Shown: positions 34,799 to 43,700 of the stretch, piece by piece
Layout of the letters: every line of letters begins with the position of its first letter
Position numbering within the stretch: the first letter of the stretch is position 1
Assembly (NCBI GenBank): GCA_020634415.1
Contig: JACKBT010000002.1
Coordinates: 186,001-250,000, forward strand
Source: Ardenticatenaceae bacterium
GTDB taxonomy: Bacteria; Chloroflexota; Anaerolineae; Promineifilales; Promineifilaceae
Reading direction: 5' to 3'
DNA length: 64,000 bases
Notes under the pieces: generated by a model
What the model saw: the letters and a program-made list of their open reading frames with translations, nothing else
Database searches by the model: none
Told to the model about the DNA's origin: nothing
Translations under genes and position numbers: made by a program

Positions 34799-35207
34799 TG
34801 CTCTCCAATGCGGCCAAAGCATCCTCAACGGAAAGAGCCATCAAGGCGACGAGTTCAGCTTTGGTCAGTGGCTCCAGTACCGTATCCGTTGTCTCCAGCC
34901 GGTCAATGAGATGACTCACCAGGTCGGCTTTGCCAAAAGCCTTCTCGGCCTGCTCGGCCGTCAGCGGCGGATACCCAACGGTGGTGTCGTCATCAGCAGC
35001 CACCGGCGGCAAGGTAAGGCGGGCAACGGCCGTTTCCAGGAAGACGGCCAACGCCTCATTGCGCCACAACTGCTGCACCTGGCCGTCTCGATGCGTTTGC
35101 GTCAAAGATGGCCAGGGCAGTTGTAGCTGGTTGGAGAGAGCATTGGCGGCCGCTGTGATGCGGTTTTCAGCTTCCAGAGCGCGGGCCGCCATTATTTCCA
35201 GTTTCAT
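34782..35207 (-). CDS. Virion-associated hypothetical protein (141 aa)
   Basis: Acidic helical protein, Ala/Leu-rich, between the capsid and connector genes. Its place suggests a head-completion or connector-related role. No recognised domain. Confidence 0.5.
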   Translation of the reverse strand: MKLEIMAARALEAENRITAAANALSNQLQLPWPSLTQTHRDGQVQQLWRNEALAVFLETAVARLTLPPVAADDDTTVGYPPLTAEQAEKAFGKADLVSHLIDRLETTDTVLEPLTKAELVALMALSVEDALAALESNGPAD

Positions 35208-35215
35208 CCTGCCTC

Positions 35216-36307
35216 CTATTGCGCTAAGGGCGCAGTGTAGTCAGTCGGATTCTGGTAAGTGGCATTGCCCACATAATGGCACAAAGCCGCCAGCCGATTG
35301 CGCACGGCGTAACCGGCAAAGCGCAGCCAACGATGCTCTTTGCGTGCGCCGTCAGGCGAGTACATTTCGGGGAACAGGCCCTGGCGGCTGGCAACGGGGA
35401 TTTGTCGCCGCGCCAGGGGCGCACGGCCGCGCACGTGGGAGATGATGTAGTTGGAGGGCATCCGCCGCCACAGCACCACCCACACCCGGCCCACCTTGCC
35501 CAGCAGTTCATCGCCAAAGCCCAGGCTGATGGACTTGATAAGTTCATCATTGCCGCTGCCGACGCGAATGTCGGTGTCGGTGACTTCCTTGAACGAAGCC
35601 AGACCTTCAACGGCCGTTTGCAGATTCTCGGCAATGTAGGCCACGATGACGGGGTTGTTGCCATTGCTCACGTATTTGGTGAGCGTGGAATAGATGCCGG
35701 GGAAGGGGTTGTTGGAATCGTCAATGGCATTGGCCTGGCCCGTGTAATGGTTGGCCGTCGCCGGTGGCAGCCCTTTGATGGGATAGGTGACGGTGTCGCC
35801 ATTAGCCAGAGGCATGATGGTGATGTCACCCAGCCCTCGTTTGCTGTTGGCCGAGGCGATTTTGTCATAAAACGTCCAGGACGTTTTGGTGAGCAAAGCC
35901 GAGATGATGTGGCGTGAATTCCAATCGGCATCCGCGTTTTGGATCTCCACCGTCAGGTCGTTGATTTCCTGAACGGTCATCATCTCCGAGGCGATGCGAT
36001 CTGCACCCCAGGCATCGCCACCACCAAAGATGGGAAAGGCTACCTGGTAGAAGCCCTGGGCACTGCGCGGCCGAGGAATACCGTTCTCATCAATCGGCTG
36101 CAAGGTAGAGGTGTTGGGCAGGCGGTACTCTTCTTGGGCCACGTCGGTGTCCTCAACCAACTCCTGCATCAGGGTGTTGATCATCCGGTTATGCTCGGCG
36201 GCCGTTTCCACCAGGGCCGTATTAATGCGCTCCACGCCAACGTCGCTGGCGCGGGTATTGAACAGATGTTGTAAGCCTACAAACCCGTAGGCGATTTCAA
36301 CGGGCAT
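35216..36307 (-). CDS. Major capsid protein
   Basis: 363 residues, directly after scaffold and decoration genes in transcription order and of typical length. N-terminal arm helices (VGVERINTALVETAAEHNRMI), a spine-helix-like segment and a P-domain-like C-terminal part (RMPSNYIISHVRG, EHRWLRFAGYAVRN) fit an HK97-fold shell protein lacking a separate protease gene. The match is by context and composition; I do not recognise a named subfamily. Confidence 0.75.
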   Translation of the reverse strand: MPVEIAYGFVGLQHLFNTRASDVGVERINTALVETAAEHNRMINTLMQELVEDTDVAQEEYRLPNTSTLQPIDENGIPRPRSAQGFYQVAFPIFGGGDAWGADRIASEMMTVQEINDLTVEIQNADADWNSRHIISALLTKTSWTFYDKIASANSKRGLGDITIMPLANGDTVTYPIKGLPPATANHYTGQANAIDDSNNPFPGIYSTLTKYVSNGNNPVIVAYIAENLQTAVEGLASFKEVTDTDIRVGSGNDELIKSISLGFGDELLGKVGRVWVVLWRRMPSNYIISHVRGRAPLARRQIPVASRQGLFPEMYSPDGARKEHRWLRFAGYAVRNRLAALCHYVGNATYQNPTDYTAPLAQ

Positions 36308-36317
36308 GATGTACCTC

Positions 36318-36716
36318 CTACAGGTCTAAACGGAGTCCCTTTTTGGCATTGGGCAGATAGCCATACAAGGGAACAACCGTACCTACGATTAAAGACACCG
36401 TGCCGGCAGCGTCGGCCAATGTGCCATCGGTGTTGCTGAGGAACACATCGTCGTCATAGGTGAGCGCATCGAGCGCGTCATCCAGGAAGACGATGCCTTT
36501 ACGCAGCACCGTGACACGGCCGGCCAGATTACTGATGCACACGCCCAGCTTGCGGGCTTCGGCCGCACTGCTGGCATTGCCTTTGGTAATCTTGCCGGTG
36601 GTGGTGTTGAGACGGCAGTACACACCAGGCACAATGGCCTCATCCGTTGGCCCGGTGAACTGCTCGATGGCCTCGACCGCTTTCACTTTGGTCGAGTCAA
36701 TGACTAAATCGGTCAT
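36318..36716 (-). CDS. Capsid decoration/stabilising protein (DUF2190-like)
   Basis: 132 residues, beta-rich with the pattern VPGVYCRLNTTTGKITKGNA, LGVCISNLAGRVTVLRKGIV, YDDDVFLSNTDGTLA, typical of small head-decoration or DUF2190 proteins encoded next to the capsid gene. Eleven bases before the capsid start. Confidence 0.7.
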   Translation of the reverse strand: MTDLVIDSTKVKAVEAIEQFTGPTDEAIVPGVYCRLNTTTGKITKGNASSAAEARKLGVCISNLAGRVTVLRKGIVFLDDALDALTYDDDVFLSNTDGTLADAAGTVSLIVGTVVPLYGYLPNAKKGLRLDL

Positions 36717-36725
36717 GTTTGCCTC

Positions 36726-37364
36726 CTACATGCGCGGCCGGTAAGCGACTTTGCGCCGGTCGTCCGCGCTCATATGTTGGTCGGGGGATGCGTTGGGGGT
36801 AGGTGCGAGACCATTGTCTGCTGCATCCGACGGCCGTTTTTTCAATTTGGCGGCATTACTGGTTAGCCAGGTCAATTGGTCGGCGATGTCCTTATCGGCC
36901 AGAAGCTCCTGGATGTGGTCAGGCACACCCTTCAGCAGCTCATCCCGGTAGCCGGTGAGGGCTGCTTCATACTTCTCGGCTCTTTCGGCCAGAGGCTCTA
37001 GCTCCGCCACACGCTGGCTCAGGTCCTGGATTTGGCTCTGCCGCTTCTGGGCTAAGGTCTGCCATTCCTGGCTGGCCTCTAGCTCCTCAGCTTCGCGCTT
37101 CCGCTGCGCCTCTTCCATTTCCTTGCGCATCTTGGCCTCTTGCCGTTTCAGACGCTTTTCCAGCGCGGCTTCAAGTTCAGCTTGAGTGAAGGTTTTCTCT
37201 TTGCCTTCACCATCGGCCGTTTCGCTGCTACTTGCGTCATCGCCACCATCCGGCGTTTCAGTGGAACGGCCGTTAGCCGTCGCCGGCGCAGCTGCATCTC
37301 CACCCCCGGAGCCGTTGTCCGGTGCATAAAAGACCTGGGGTAAAAAGTTGTGCATTCTTAGCAT
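36726..37364 (-). CDS. Scaffolding protein
   Basis: 212 residues; a Gly/Asp/Thr-rich N-terminus, a long charged coiled coil (~70-150: EAALEKRLKRQEAKMRKEM, then KRQSQIQDLSQRVAELEP) and a basic C-terminal end (DDRRKVAYRPRM), the part that usually contacts capsid protein. The ATG at 37364 has GAGAGGA 4 bp upstream; an ATG at 37355 is also possible. Confidence 0.8.
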   Translation of the reverse strand: MLRMHNFLPQVFYAPDNGSGGGDAAAPATANGRSTETPDGGDDASSSETADGEGKEKTFTQAELEAALEKRLKRQEAKMRKEMEEAQRKREAEELEASQEWQTLAQKRQSQIQDLSQRVAELEPLAERAEKYEAALTGYRDELLKGVPDHIQELLADKDIADQLTWLTSNAAKLKKRPSDAADNGLAPTPNASPDQHMSADDRRKVAYRPRM

Positions 37365-37472
37365 TCTGTCCTCTCCGCGATTTCACCAGCTCGCGTGGGC
37401 TGTGGTAAGGAGTTCAGTGCAGTCCGCACACCGTGAATTGCGCTTGGCTCACGTGGGCCGTAGAAAACAAAA

Positions 37473-37513
37473 AACGCCAGGAAACCACAATTGCTTGTGG
37501 AATTCCTGGCGTT
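37473..37513 (-). terminator. Strong terminator flanking the inserted cassette
   Basis: A long stem (AACGCCAGGAA and CCACAA paired with TTGTGG and TTCCTGGCGTT) is followed on the minus strand by TTTTTTG. It would stop leftward transcripts before the scaffold gene and must be read through or bypassed by a promoter in 37365-37472. Confidence 0.75.
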
Positions 37514-37643
37514 CTGGACGCTCTGTATAGGGTTATGTCAATGCTTGGCGGTTATTCTAGCATATTAGAACAGATGTTTTCAAGTGGGGAGGTGAAACGG
37601 CCGTTTCTGTGCCAATTGACTTTGACCAGTTTCCTAGAAAGTA

Positions 37644-37686
37644 TTGACAACCATCTCGTTATCATTCATACTGTAGCTACAGTATG
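37644..37686 (+). promoter_or_regulatory. Promoter with 20-bp perfect palindromic operator
   Basis: TTGACA (37644-37649), 17-bp spacer, CATACT (37667-37672) form a sigma-70-like promoter. A perfect palindrome, CATACTGTAGCTACAGTATG (37667-37686), overlaps the -10 box and start region, an ideal repressor site. The gene 18 bp downstream is expected to be expressed in the lysogen or on derepression. Confidence 0.7.
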
Positions 37687-37704
37687 AAATTAAGGAGATA
37701 TGAG

Positions 37705-38970
37705 ATGGTAACAATTAAATGTCAACACAGTGGAATTGAGTTTGAGGCCAAAAGCACGCGGACAAGGCAACATCCCCTGGTGGCCGCATTCAAAAATGAA
37801 AGTGTCAGAGGCAATTACAGCCAAGCGATGGAGGCTTTAGAGAAAGCTGCCAAAGTCGGTGGCTACACCACCATTGAAGAGTACATGACTCTGGTAAAGA
37901 AGATAATGAGCGGTGCGGTTGCTGCTAAAAACGAAGCTATCAATCGTCAGCGTCAAGCCGAGCGTGAGGCAGAAAAAGCAGTAGCAGAATTGCGAGCCAG
38001 GCGTGAGGCGCAAAATGCTCACTTGCGGCAACATGGCTACCGATGGCAAAAGCATTATATTGATGCCTTTGATCATTACGAAGAACCAGAACCAGACGAC
38101 AGATTTGCTTGGGTTTTGGTAGCACCAGACGGCCGTTGCGATGTGTCGGTGGCGCAGGCACTAGATGAGATTGAGCGCGGTGCTGAAGTTGTCCTGGCTG
38201 AAATCGCTGCCCAAAAAGAAGCGTCTGAAAAAGCGCAGCGAGAAAAAGAAATGACCGAACAGGCCGAAATGGAAGCAGATCGACAGGCGCGGCAGACGTT
38301 CGAGGAGCAGTTAGCTGGTTTGACCTACGTTTCTTATGGCAGCATCCACCGCGATGAATTGGTCATTCATCGTAACCAGGCTATTCATTTCAAATCTGGC
38401 TGGTACACCACTGGTGGTACTTACATTCCAGTAGAAACGCCACATGGCGCGGGCTGGTTGTGTGAGTTCGGTAACACAGTGACGGCCTATGTGCCGCAGG
38501 AAACTGCTGACAGTTGGTTTTTGCGCCAATGGCAAGAAGAAGCCAGCGCACAAAACGCGCTGGACATCCTGAATAATGTTTTGAAACATAACGGGAAAGG
38601 TGTTTATGGCGCTGAATATGCCCTGTGGGTATTCAATCGTATCGGGGAAGATACTTTGGTTGAACTGGCAAAAAGTGAAGCTGTCAAAATCGAAAGAGGA
38701 CACTCTTATGCTTATGGCTTTGCCAGCAAATTTTACCGCATACCCTTGACCTACATTGATAAAAAATTAGTGGATGGTAATTGGGAGGAGTTTGTCTTGG
38801 CTGTTGGCTACGGCAATATCCAGCAGGATAGGGACATCAAGGATAGTTGGATACCATTGGACGAAGCTGCTGATTCCGATGACTGGCCTACAACGGCCGA
38901 TGCTCAAGCGGCTGCCGCTGAAACCGAACGTGTATCAGAGTTTTTTAGCGCATTTTTTGGAGGAAACTAA
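37705..38970 (+). CDS. Moron-like hypothetical protein (421 aa)
   Basis: Runs against the late genes from its own promoter. The ATG at 37705 has AAGGAGA 6 bp upstream; an in-frame ATG at 37684 lies in the operator. The N-terminus (TIKCQHSGIEFEAKSTRTRQHP) looks like a small metal-binding or ribbon module; a charged coiled coil follows (~90-210), and the second half is globular (YTTGGTYIPVETPHGAGWLC). Members of a phage operon with host-like codon use and a private operator are often lysogenic-conversion genes. Function unknown. Confidence 0.65.
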   Translation: MVTIKCQHSGIEFEAKSTRTRQHPLVAAFKNESVRGNYSQAMEALEKAAKVGGYTTIEEYMTLVKKIMSGAVAAKNEAINRQRQAEREAEKAVAELRARREAQNAHLRQHGYRWQKHYIDAFDHYEEPEPDDRFAWVLVAPDGRCDVSVAQALDEIERGAEVVLAEIAAQKEASEKAQREKEMTEQAEMEADRQARQTFEEQLAGLTYVSYGSIHRDELVIHRNQAIHFKSGWYTTGGTYIPVETPHGAGWLCEFGNTVTAYVPQETADSWFLRQWQEEASAQNALDILNNVLKHNGKGVYGAEYALWVFNRIGEDTLVELAKSEAVKIERGHSYAYGFASKFYRIPLTYIDKKLVDGNWEEFVLAVGYGNIQQDRDIKDSWIPLDEAADSDDWPTTADAQAAAAETERVSEFFSAFFGGN

Positions 38971-39004
38971 TGGCCGCAAAGTCTATTGATTCTTGGAGGC
39001 AGTC

Positions 39005-39298
39005 ATGAGCCAGCGACCAGACCAATTGAAGCTCTCCATCGGCACAAACGATGCCGAGCGGCGCAAGTACGCGCTCAATCATTATGTTGCCGACCGGCTC
39101 ATCACCGGCCGCAACAACCTGCCATCTATCAGCGAGTTAGTTTGCCGCCTGGCTGATGCGCTCGATTTCGATTATCCACAGGCGGCAATGTACCTGGATG
39201 ACCTCATGGCACTGGCCGGCACAGCGCATGTGGTCGAAGCAGAGGAGGCACAAAATGAACATACACAAACGAGCAAGACAGCTAAAAGCAGCGGCTGA
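39005..39298 (+). CDS. Small protein of the rightward cassette (97 aa)
   Basis: The ATG at 39005 has GGAGG 8 bp upstream. Helical, with a RHH- or HTH-like flavour (SISELVCRLADALDFDYPQA), so a DNA-binding role is possible. It overlaps the next gene by 44 bp. Confidence 0.55.
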   Translation: MSQRPDQLKLSIGTNDAERRKYALNHYVADRLITGRNNLPSISELVCRLADALDFDYPQAAMYLDDLMALAGTAHVVEAEEAQNEHTQTSKTAKSSG

Positions 39299-39458
39299 GC
39301 GCATTGTCGCACTCAGCCAGAGGAATGGCGTGTCAGAAGCGGCTCCGAATTCCTACGGACTCTACTCAGATGAGGTAGAGGCGATGATCCGCGAGACTGG
39401 CTGCACCAGAGACACGGCCAAGCGACACATTGGCCGCGCCTTGCGCCGAAAGCAATGA
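39255..39458 (+). CDS. Small putative HTH protein (67 aa)
   Basis: The ATG at 39255 has AGAGGAGG 6 bp upstream. Basic N-terminus (KRARQLKAAAERIV) and a C-terminal helix-turn-helix-like end (VEAMIRETGCTRDTAKRHIG). Overlaps the next gene by 4 bp (ATGA). Might bind the palindromic operator upstream of the cassette. Confidence 0.5.
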   Translation: MNIHKRARQLKAAAERIVALSQRNGVSEAAPNSYGLYSDEVEAMIRETGCTRDTAKRHIGRALRRKQ

Positions 39459-39694
39459 AAGACAGCAAAACATGCCCAGTTTGCGGCCGGAAGTTCGATC
39501 CAATGTGGCGCATTGAAACGGATGCTGAGTTGGAGCCTCACCAATTGGCTGGTGTGCTGACTCAGGTCGTGTACTGTAGCCAGCAGTGCAAGGATAAAGC
39601 GCGAAATCGCCGATACTACAAAAAACATCGGCGAGAGATGATTGACCGAACGAATGAGAGGCAAAAAAACAGAAGAAGTGGCGAGGGCGAGTAG
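39455..39694 (+). CDS. Zinc-finger protein (79 aa)
   Basis: Contains CPVCGRKF and YCSQQCKDKARNRRYYKKHR, a four-Cys site followed by a very basic stretch, typical of small phage nucleic-acid-binding zinc proteins. Last gene of the rightward cassette, ended by the terminator at 39908-39952. Confidence 0.65.
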   Translation: MKDSKTCPVCGRKFDPMWRIETDAELEPHQLAGVLTQVVYCSQQCKDKARNRRYYKKHRREMIDRTNERQKNRRSGEGE

Positions 39695-39742
39695 GCCGTT
39701 TTTCCCTTGCCTCTCGCTAGAACATTTGTACAATATGGTCAG

Positions 39743-39836
39743 GTCTATTTGGTGAAAAGCGCGGGTGGAACTCCTCCCCCAAACTGGCACGATAAAAACT
39801 GGCACAAGACACACGACTGGAACACACCAAATAGAC
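39743..39836. repeat. 12-bp inverted repeat enclosing direct repeats in a gene-free stretch
   Basis: GTCTATTTGGTG (39743-39754) is exactly complementary to 39825-39836. Between them AAACTGGCAC occurs twice (39781 and 39796, approximately). No convincing gene lies in 39695-40012. The transcript could fold into a ~94-nt hairpin or the arms could be protein-binding sites. Confidence 0.45.
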
Positions 39837-39907
39837 TCAGGGCTTTGCTCCCAACTCACGTTGGACACCCTCCCATCTGCGCTTTGGCATTTGCCCGCCT
39901 ATTTCGT

Positions 39908-39952
39908 AAAACCGCCTTTCCGCACCCTCCTGGAAAGGCGGTTTTTCTTTTT
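39908..39952 (+). terminator. Rho-independent terminator of the rightward cassette
   Basis: AAACCGCCTTTCC and GGAAAGGCGGTTT form a perfect 13-bp stem with a 10-nt loop, followed by TTCTTTTT. Confidence 0.85.
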
Positions 39953-40012
39953 GCCAATGCGTGCCCGGTAAGATATTATCGGTCATATCTTCCAGGAATT
40001 CATCTTTTGTTA

Positions 40013-40189
40013 TCATTCATAGTTATTCGCCTCCACCAGTTCGAGATAAACAACCAAGTTGTATTCGTCATCCTCATCATACTGAATGTGCGACTCAGCC
40101 CCGCAGTGCGGGCATTGAACTGGCATCGCTTGCCATTTGTTGTCTAAGTCAAAATCCTCTAAGCAGCGAGGGCATGTTACAGTTGTCAT
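40013..40189 (-). CDS. Zinc-ribbon protein (58 aa)
   Basis: The ATG at 40189 has AAGGAA 6 bp upstream. CPRC (residues 6-9) and CPHC (26-29) form a classic small zinc ribbon, followed by an acidic strand region (HIQYDEDDEYNLVVYLELVE). Phage zinc ribbons of this size may adapt transcription or bind virion DNA. First leftward gene after the cassette. Confidence 0.65.
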   Translation of the reverse strand: MTTVTCPRCLEDFDLDNKWQAMPVQCPHCGAESHIQYDEDDEYNLVVYLELVEANNYE

Positions 40190-40201
40190 AAGAATTTCCT
40201 T

Positions 40202-40381
40202 TCAGTGCCCGTTTCCCACCCCCATCAAATCAATCACCACCGGCTCGGCCAGGCCGCGCACCTTCACCCGCACCCGCAGCCTGTGTGGATCATACTCAAA
40301 CAGCAGCTTCCCGCCGCGCCGGATGGGAATCCAGACAACGGCATATGCGGCCTCTCGCGCCGTTTCCTCCTCCTGGCTCAC
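40202..40381 (-). CDS. Small hypothetical protein (59 aa, GTG start)
   Basis: The GTG at 40381 overlaps the upstream stop (ATGTGA) and follows GGTGAAG; a longer version from 40405 would overlap more. Basic beta-like sequence (GKLLFEYDPHRLRVRVKV). No known domain. Confidence 0.45.
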   Translation of the reverse strand: MSQEEETAREAAYAVVWIPIRRGGKLLFEYDPHRLRVRVKVRGLAEPVVIDLMGVGNGH

Positions 40382-40707
40382 ATCTTCACCGGGCCGAGCT
40401 TCCAAGAGCCATCCTCCATTGACTGGAGATACTGCTTCGTCAACTTCAAAATCCGCACATCATTGGTAAAGCTCTGAAACTGCTGTGGCTGCAAACGGCC
40501 GTTATCCGGGTCAGCCGGTAACACTATCTCAAAATCAGAAAACTCCGATCCTAGAAACACAAAGCCCCACTGCAAGAGCTTCTGCTCATACCAGATGTCA
40601 GCCTCGCGGCCATCAAACGCCACATGCAGCACATATCCGCCCCCATGCGGGTCAGTGCGGATTTCCGCCTTCGTAATCTCTTTTATTTCATTGGTTCGCC
40701 TTGCCAT
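40378..40707 (-). CDS. Hypothetical phage protein (109 aa)
   Basis: The ATG at 40707 has AGGAG 8 bp upstream. Mixed alpha/beta (HVAFDGREADIWYEQKLLQW, SFTNDVRILKLTKQYLQSM). It starts within the end of the MuF gene (25-bp overlap), so it is translated with it and might be its chaperone or immunity factor. Not recognised. Confidence 0.55.
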   Translation of the reverse strand: MARRTNEIKEITKAEIRTDPHGGGYVLHVAFDGREADIWYEQKLLQWGFVFLGSEFSDFEIVLPADPDNGRLQPQQFQSFTNDVRILKLTKQYLQSMEDGSWKLGPVKM

Positions 40708-43700
40708 TGCCAAAACTCCTGCGTCGCCTTGCCGGGACTGACTGTGCCATAATAATCAAAAGGAATATCGTCTGGCATGAAAACAAATTCGTTTTCGCCG
40801 TCGCCCAAAAAAGCATCGCCACCAATTGTGTTCGGTCTTTCTGTGAAGTAATAGCCAATTATACGATGAATTGGCACTTTTTGTAGCGTTAATTGGTTGT
40901 TACCATACACTTTCACCGTCTTGTAAATAGATGCTGATTCGCAGGCCCCACGCTGCATAGTGACCTGGCGTTGACCCGCATTTAGCTTGTTCATATCCAT
41001 GACCGCTTTCGGTTCAGTTCGCACCAGTTGCAATGTGCCATCGGCCGTTTTGCCTGCAAACTCCATTTGCCGCAGCGACTCATAGACAAAAGCGTGCCAC
41101 ATCAGCCGGGTGCGGGCGTAATTATCCTCGCCCACCACCTTCACCGCCTGCTCATACGCCTGCTTGGCTGAGGCCACACCCCCGTTCCAATAGAACTTAT
41201 TGAAGTCGCCGCCGCGCTGCTTCACCAGCCAATACTTAAATGCCTTCGCCCCTTCACTCCAGGAACTGCCCGCCTGCTGCCCCATCCAATACTGGATGGC
41301 CCCAGAGTTGCCCCCATTGGCATTTATGTAGGCCGACACCGACTGGATAATCGAATCCTTGCCCCACAGGTCATCAAACTCACGGCCGTTTTCATCATAA
41401 ACCGTTGTGCTGCCCTTGCTCTTCTGCGTCAGCCGCTGCGGAAGCTGGTCAATAATACCTTCGCGCCGGATGTAGGTAGAGTGCTTGAGGAACTCGTCGG
41501 TATAGCCCTCGACGAAAGCATCTGTCTTTAGCGTATCGCTGGTATCGGCCAGGTCACTGAGAATAGCCAAACGGCCGTTTACCAGCGACCGCACCTCCTC
41601 CGGCAAAGCCCCCAGAATTTGGGGGCCATTGCGAACAACATCACGCACCTGGTTCATGATGTCATAAATGCCCAGGCTGCCAAAAATCTGCTCATTCTTA
41701 GGCCCAATGCTCTTATCCCGCATCGTCCACAGTTCCACCGGATAATCGGTCAGGAACTCACCCTCCTTCTTGCCCCCTTGCGCCCGGTAGCGCAGGGAGC
41801 CGCCATTGTCAATGCGCCACACCTCACCGGCCGCATCCACCAGGATATTGTCCAAGTCTGCACCCACCACATCCCAGTTGCCCATCAGGGCATCCATGGC
41901 AAAGCCCCGGCGCACCTTGTGCATAACGGCCGTTCGCTCGGCCGCCGTCGCCGTCTTCAGATATTGGCTCAACGTTTCACCCTCCTGGAACTCCGCCAGC
42001 TTCACCGGCCCCTCGGCCGTTTCATACACCTTGAAGGTGGGTACACGGAAACCGGCCGCTTTGTAAGCGGCATCAGCATAGGCTTCCTCCAGCAAATGCC
42101 CGGCCGATTTGCCCTTCTTCATCACATACTGCTTGCCGGTGGCCGCATCCTGGACCAACTGCGCCCCCGTCGAACCCCCCAATCCCTTTACAACTTTCAA
42201 TTGGTCCACGTCGGCCGGGAAGCCGGGTGGGTCGGGCAGCTTGTGCGGTGGTAGGTTGGGTGGCAACGGCCGTTCCTTCTTCACCTTCGGTTTGGGCGGC
42301 GGTTTAGGTGGGGAGACAGTCGCCACAGGTGGTGGGGCAGGCTTAGGCTTGGCTGGCGGCTGGGCCACCACCTTTCCGGCCATCGTCACCAGCGCCGGAA
42401 TCTTATCCGGCGTGATGGTCATGTAACCGCCATTGCTCTCCGGGCTGGTGACAGCAAAGCCCCACTGCTTGTACTGCGCTTGCAACGATTTGGGTACATA
42501 GACTTTGAGGTTCAAGCCCTTTGATAAGGCATAGTTGGCGGCATCGGCCATCCCCTCCAGGTTAACGGCCGTTTCCTTAAAAGCCGCACCAGTAACCTTT
42601 ATCGTCTGTGAATCGAGCAAGCTAAAACTGATAACACCAGACACCTGGCCTGCACCATCAAAATAGGCATAGCCTGTATGTCCATTCTTGATACCATCCA
42701 ACGCCTTCTTGGCTCCATTTCCGACTGGAGAGCCAGGTGTAAAAACGCCTTCCAGCTTGGTTGCCAGTTGCGCCATCTCCTGACTGTTAGCCTTCGCCAA
42801 ATCATCAGGCCAGGCAGGGGTGGTCGGTTGAACTGCCTCTGGCGCAGCTTGGGCGGCAGTGGCCGGTTGAGTAGGCTTTGGCGTGTAGGGCTTACCAACG
42901 GCCTTGTACACTGCACTCACTGGCTGGCCGATCAACGCTTTCAGGCTCGGCTTTGATAAATTGTGCAGCATAAAGGACGGGATGCCCGTTTCTTTGGCAA
43001 TATTGGTCTCCATATAAGCTTTAGTGCCAGCCTTTGTCTTTAGTAACGGGTCGCCAATCTTTTCCTGGTAAGCGGCCTGCAACTGCTCCTTGATGACCAC
43101 CGAGTAGCCTTCGGCCTCAGCGTAGTCCATCGCCGCCAACGTCTCCTCGATGGAGAGAACGGCCGTTCCCCCCTCCTGGAACTTTTGATAAGCAGTCACT
43201 TTCGGGTCGGGCGCAGCCTTCGCCCCTTTGCCGCTATATTTGGCCGTGTGCGCGGCTCCACCGGCCTCAATAGCGGCCAGGGCATCGGCTTCGGGCAAAG
43301 CGAACAGGGCGGCGATCTGGTCTTTGCTCATAACGTTGAGCTTCCATTTGGCAATGCCCCGAATCTTAGCCAGATGATCGACCAATGCCTTCTTGGTCTG
43401 CGTGGCTGGGTCGCCGCCAGGCGGAGGTGGTAGTTTGGCCGGTGCAGGAGGAACGGCCGTTTGTTTCTTGCCCGCATATTTGGCCGTGTGGGCGGCTCCG
43501 CCCGCTTCGATGGCCGCCATTGCCTCCTCTTCGGACATCTCAAAAAGGGCTGCCACCTGCTCCTTCGTCATGACACTCAGCTTCCATTTGGCAATGCCCC
43601 GAATCTGGGCCAGGTGGTCAACCAAAGCTTTCTTGGTCAGTGCGGCCAAATCGCCAGGAGGAGGGGGCAGCTTAGGTGTGGCAACGGCCGTTGCCGGCAC

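Noticed and set aside
39707..40147. 146-codon rightward ORF across the gene-free stretch
   Set aside because: Runs through a strong terminator and is antisense to the zinc-ribbon gene; no ribosome site.
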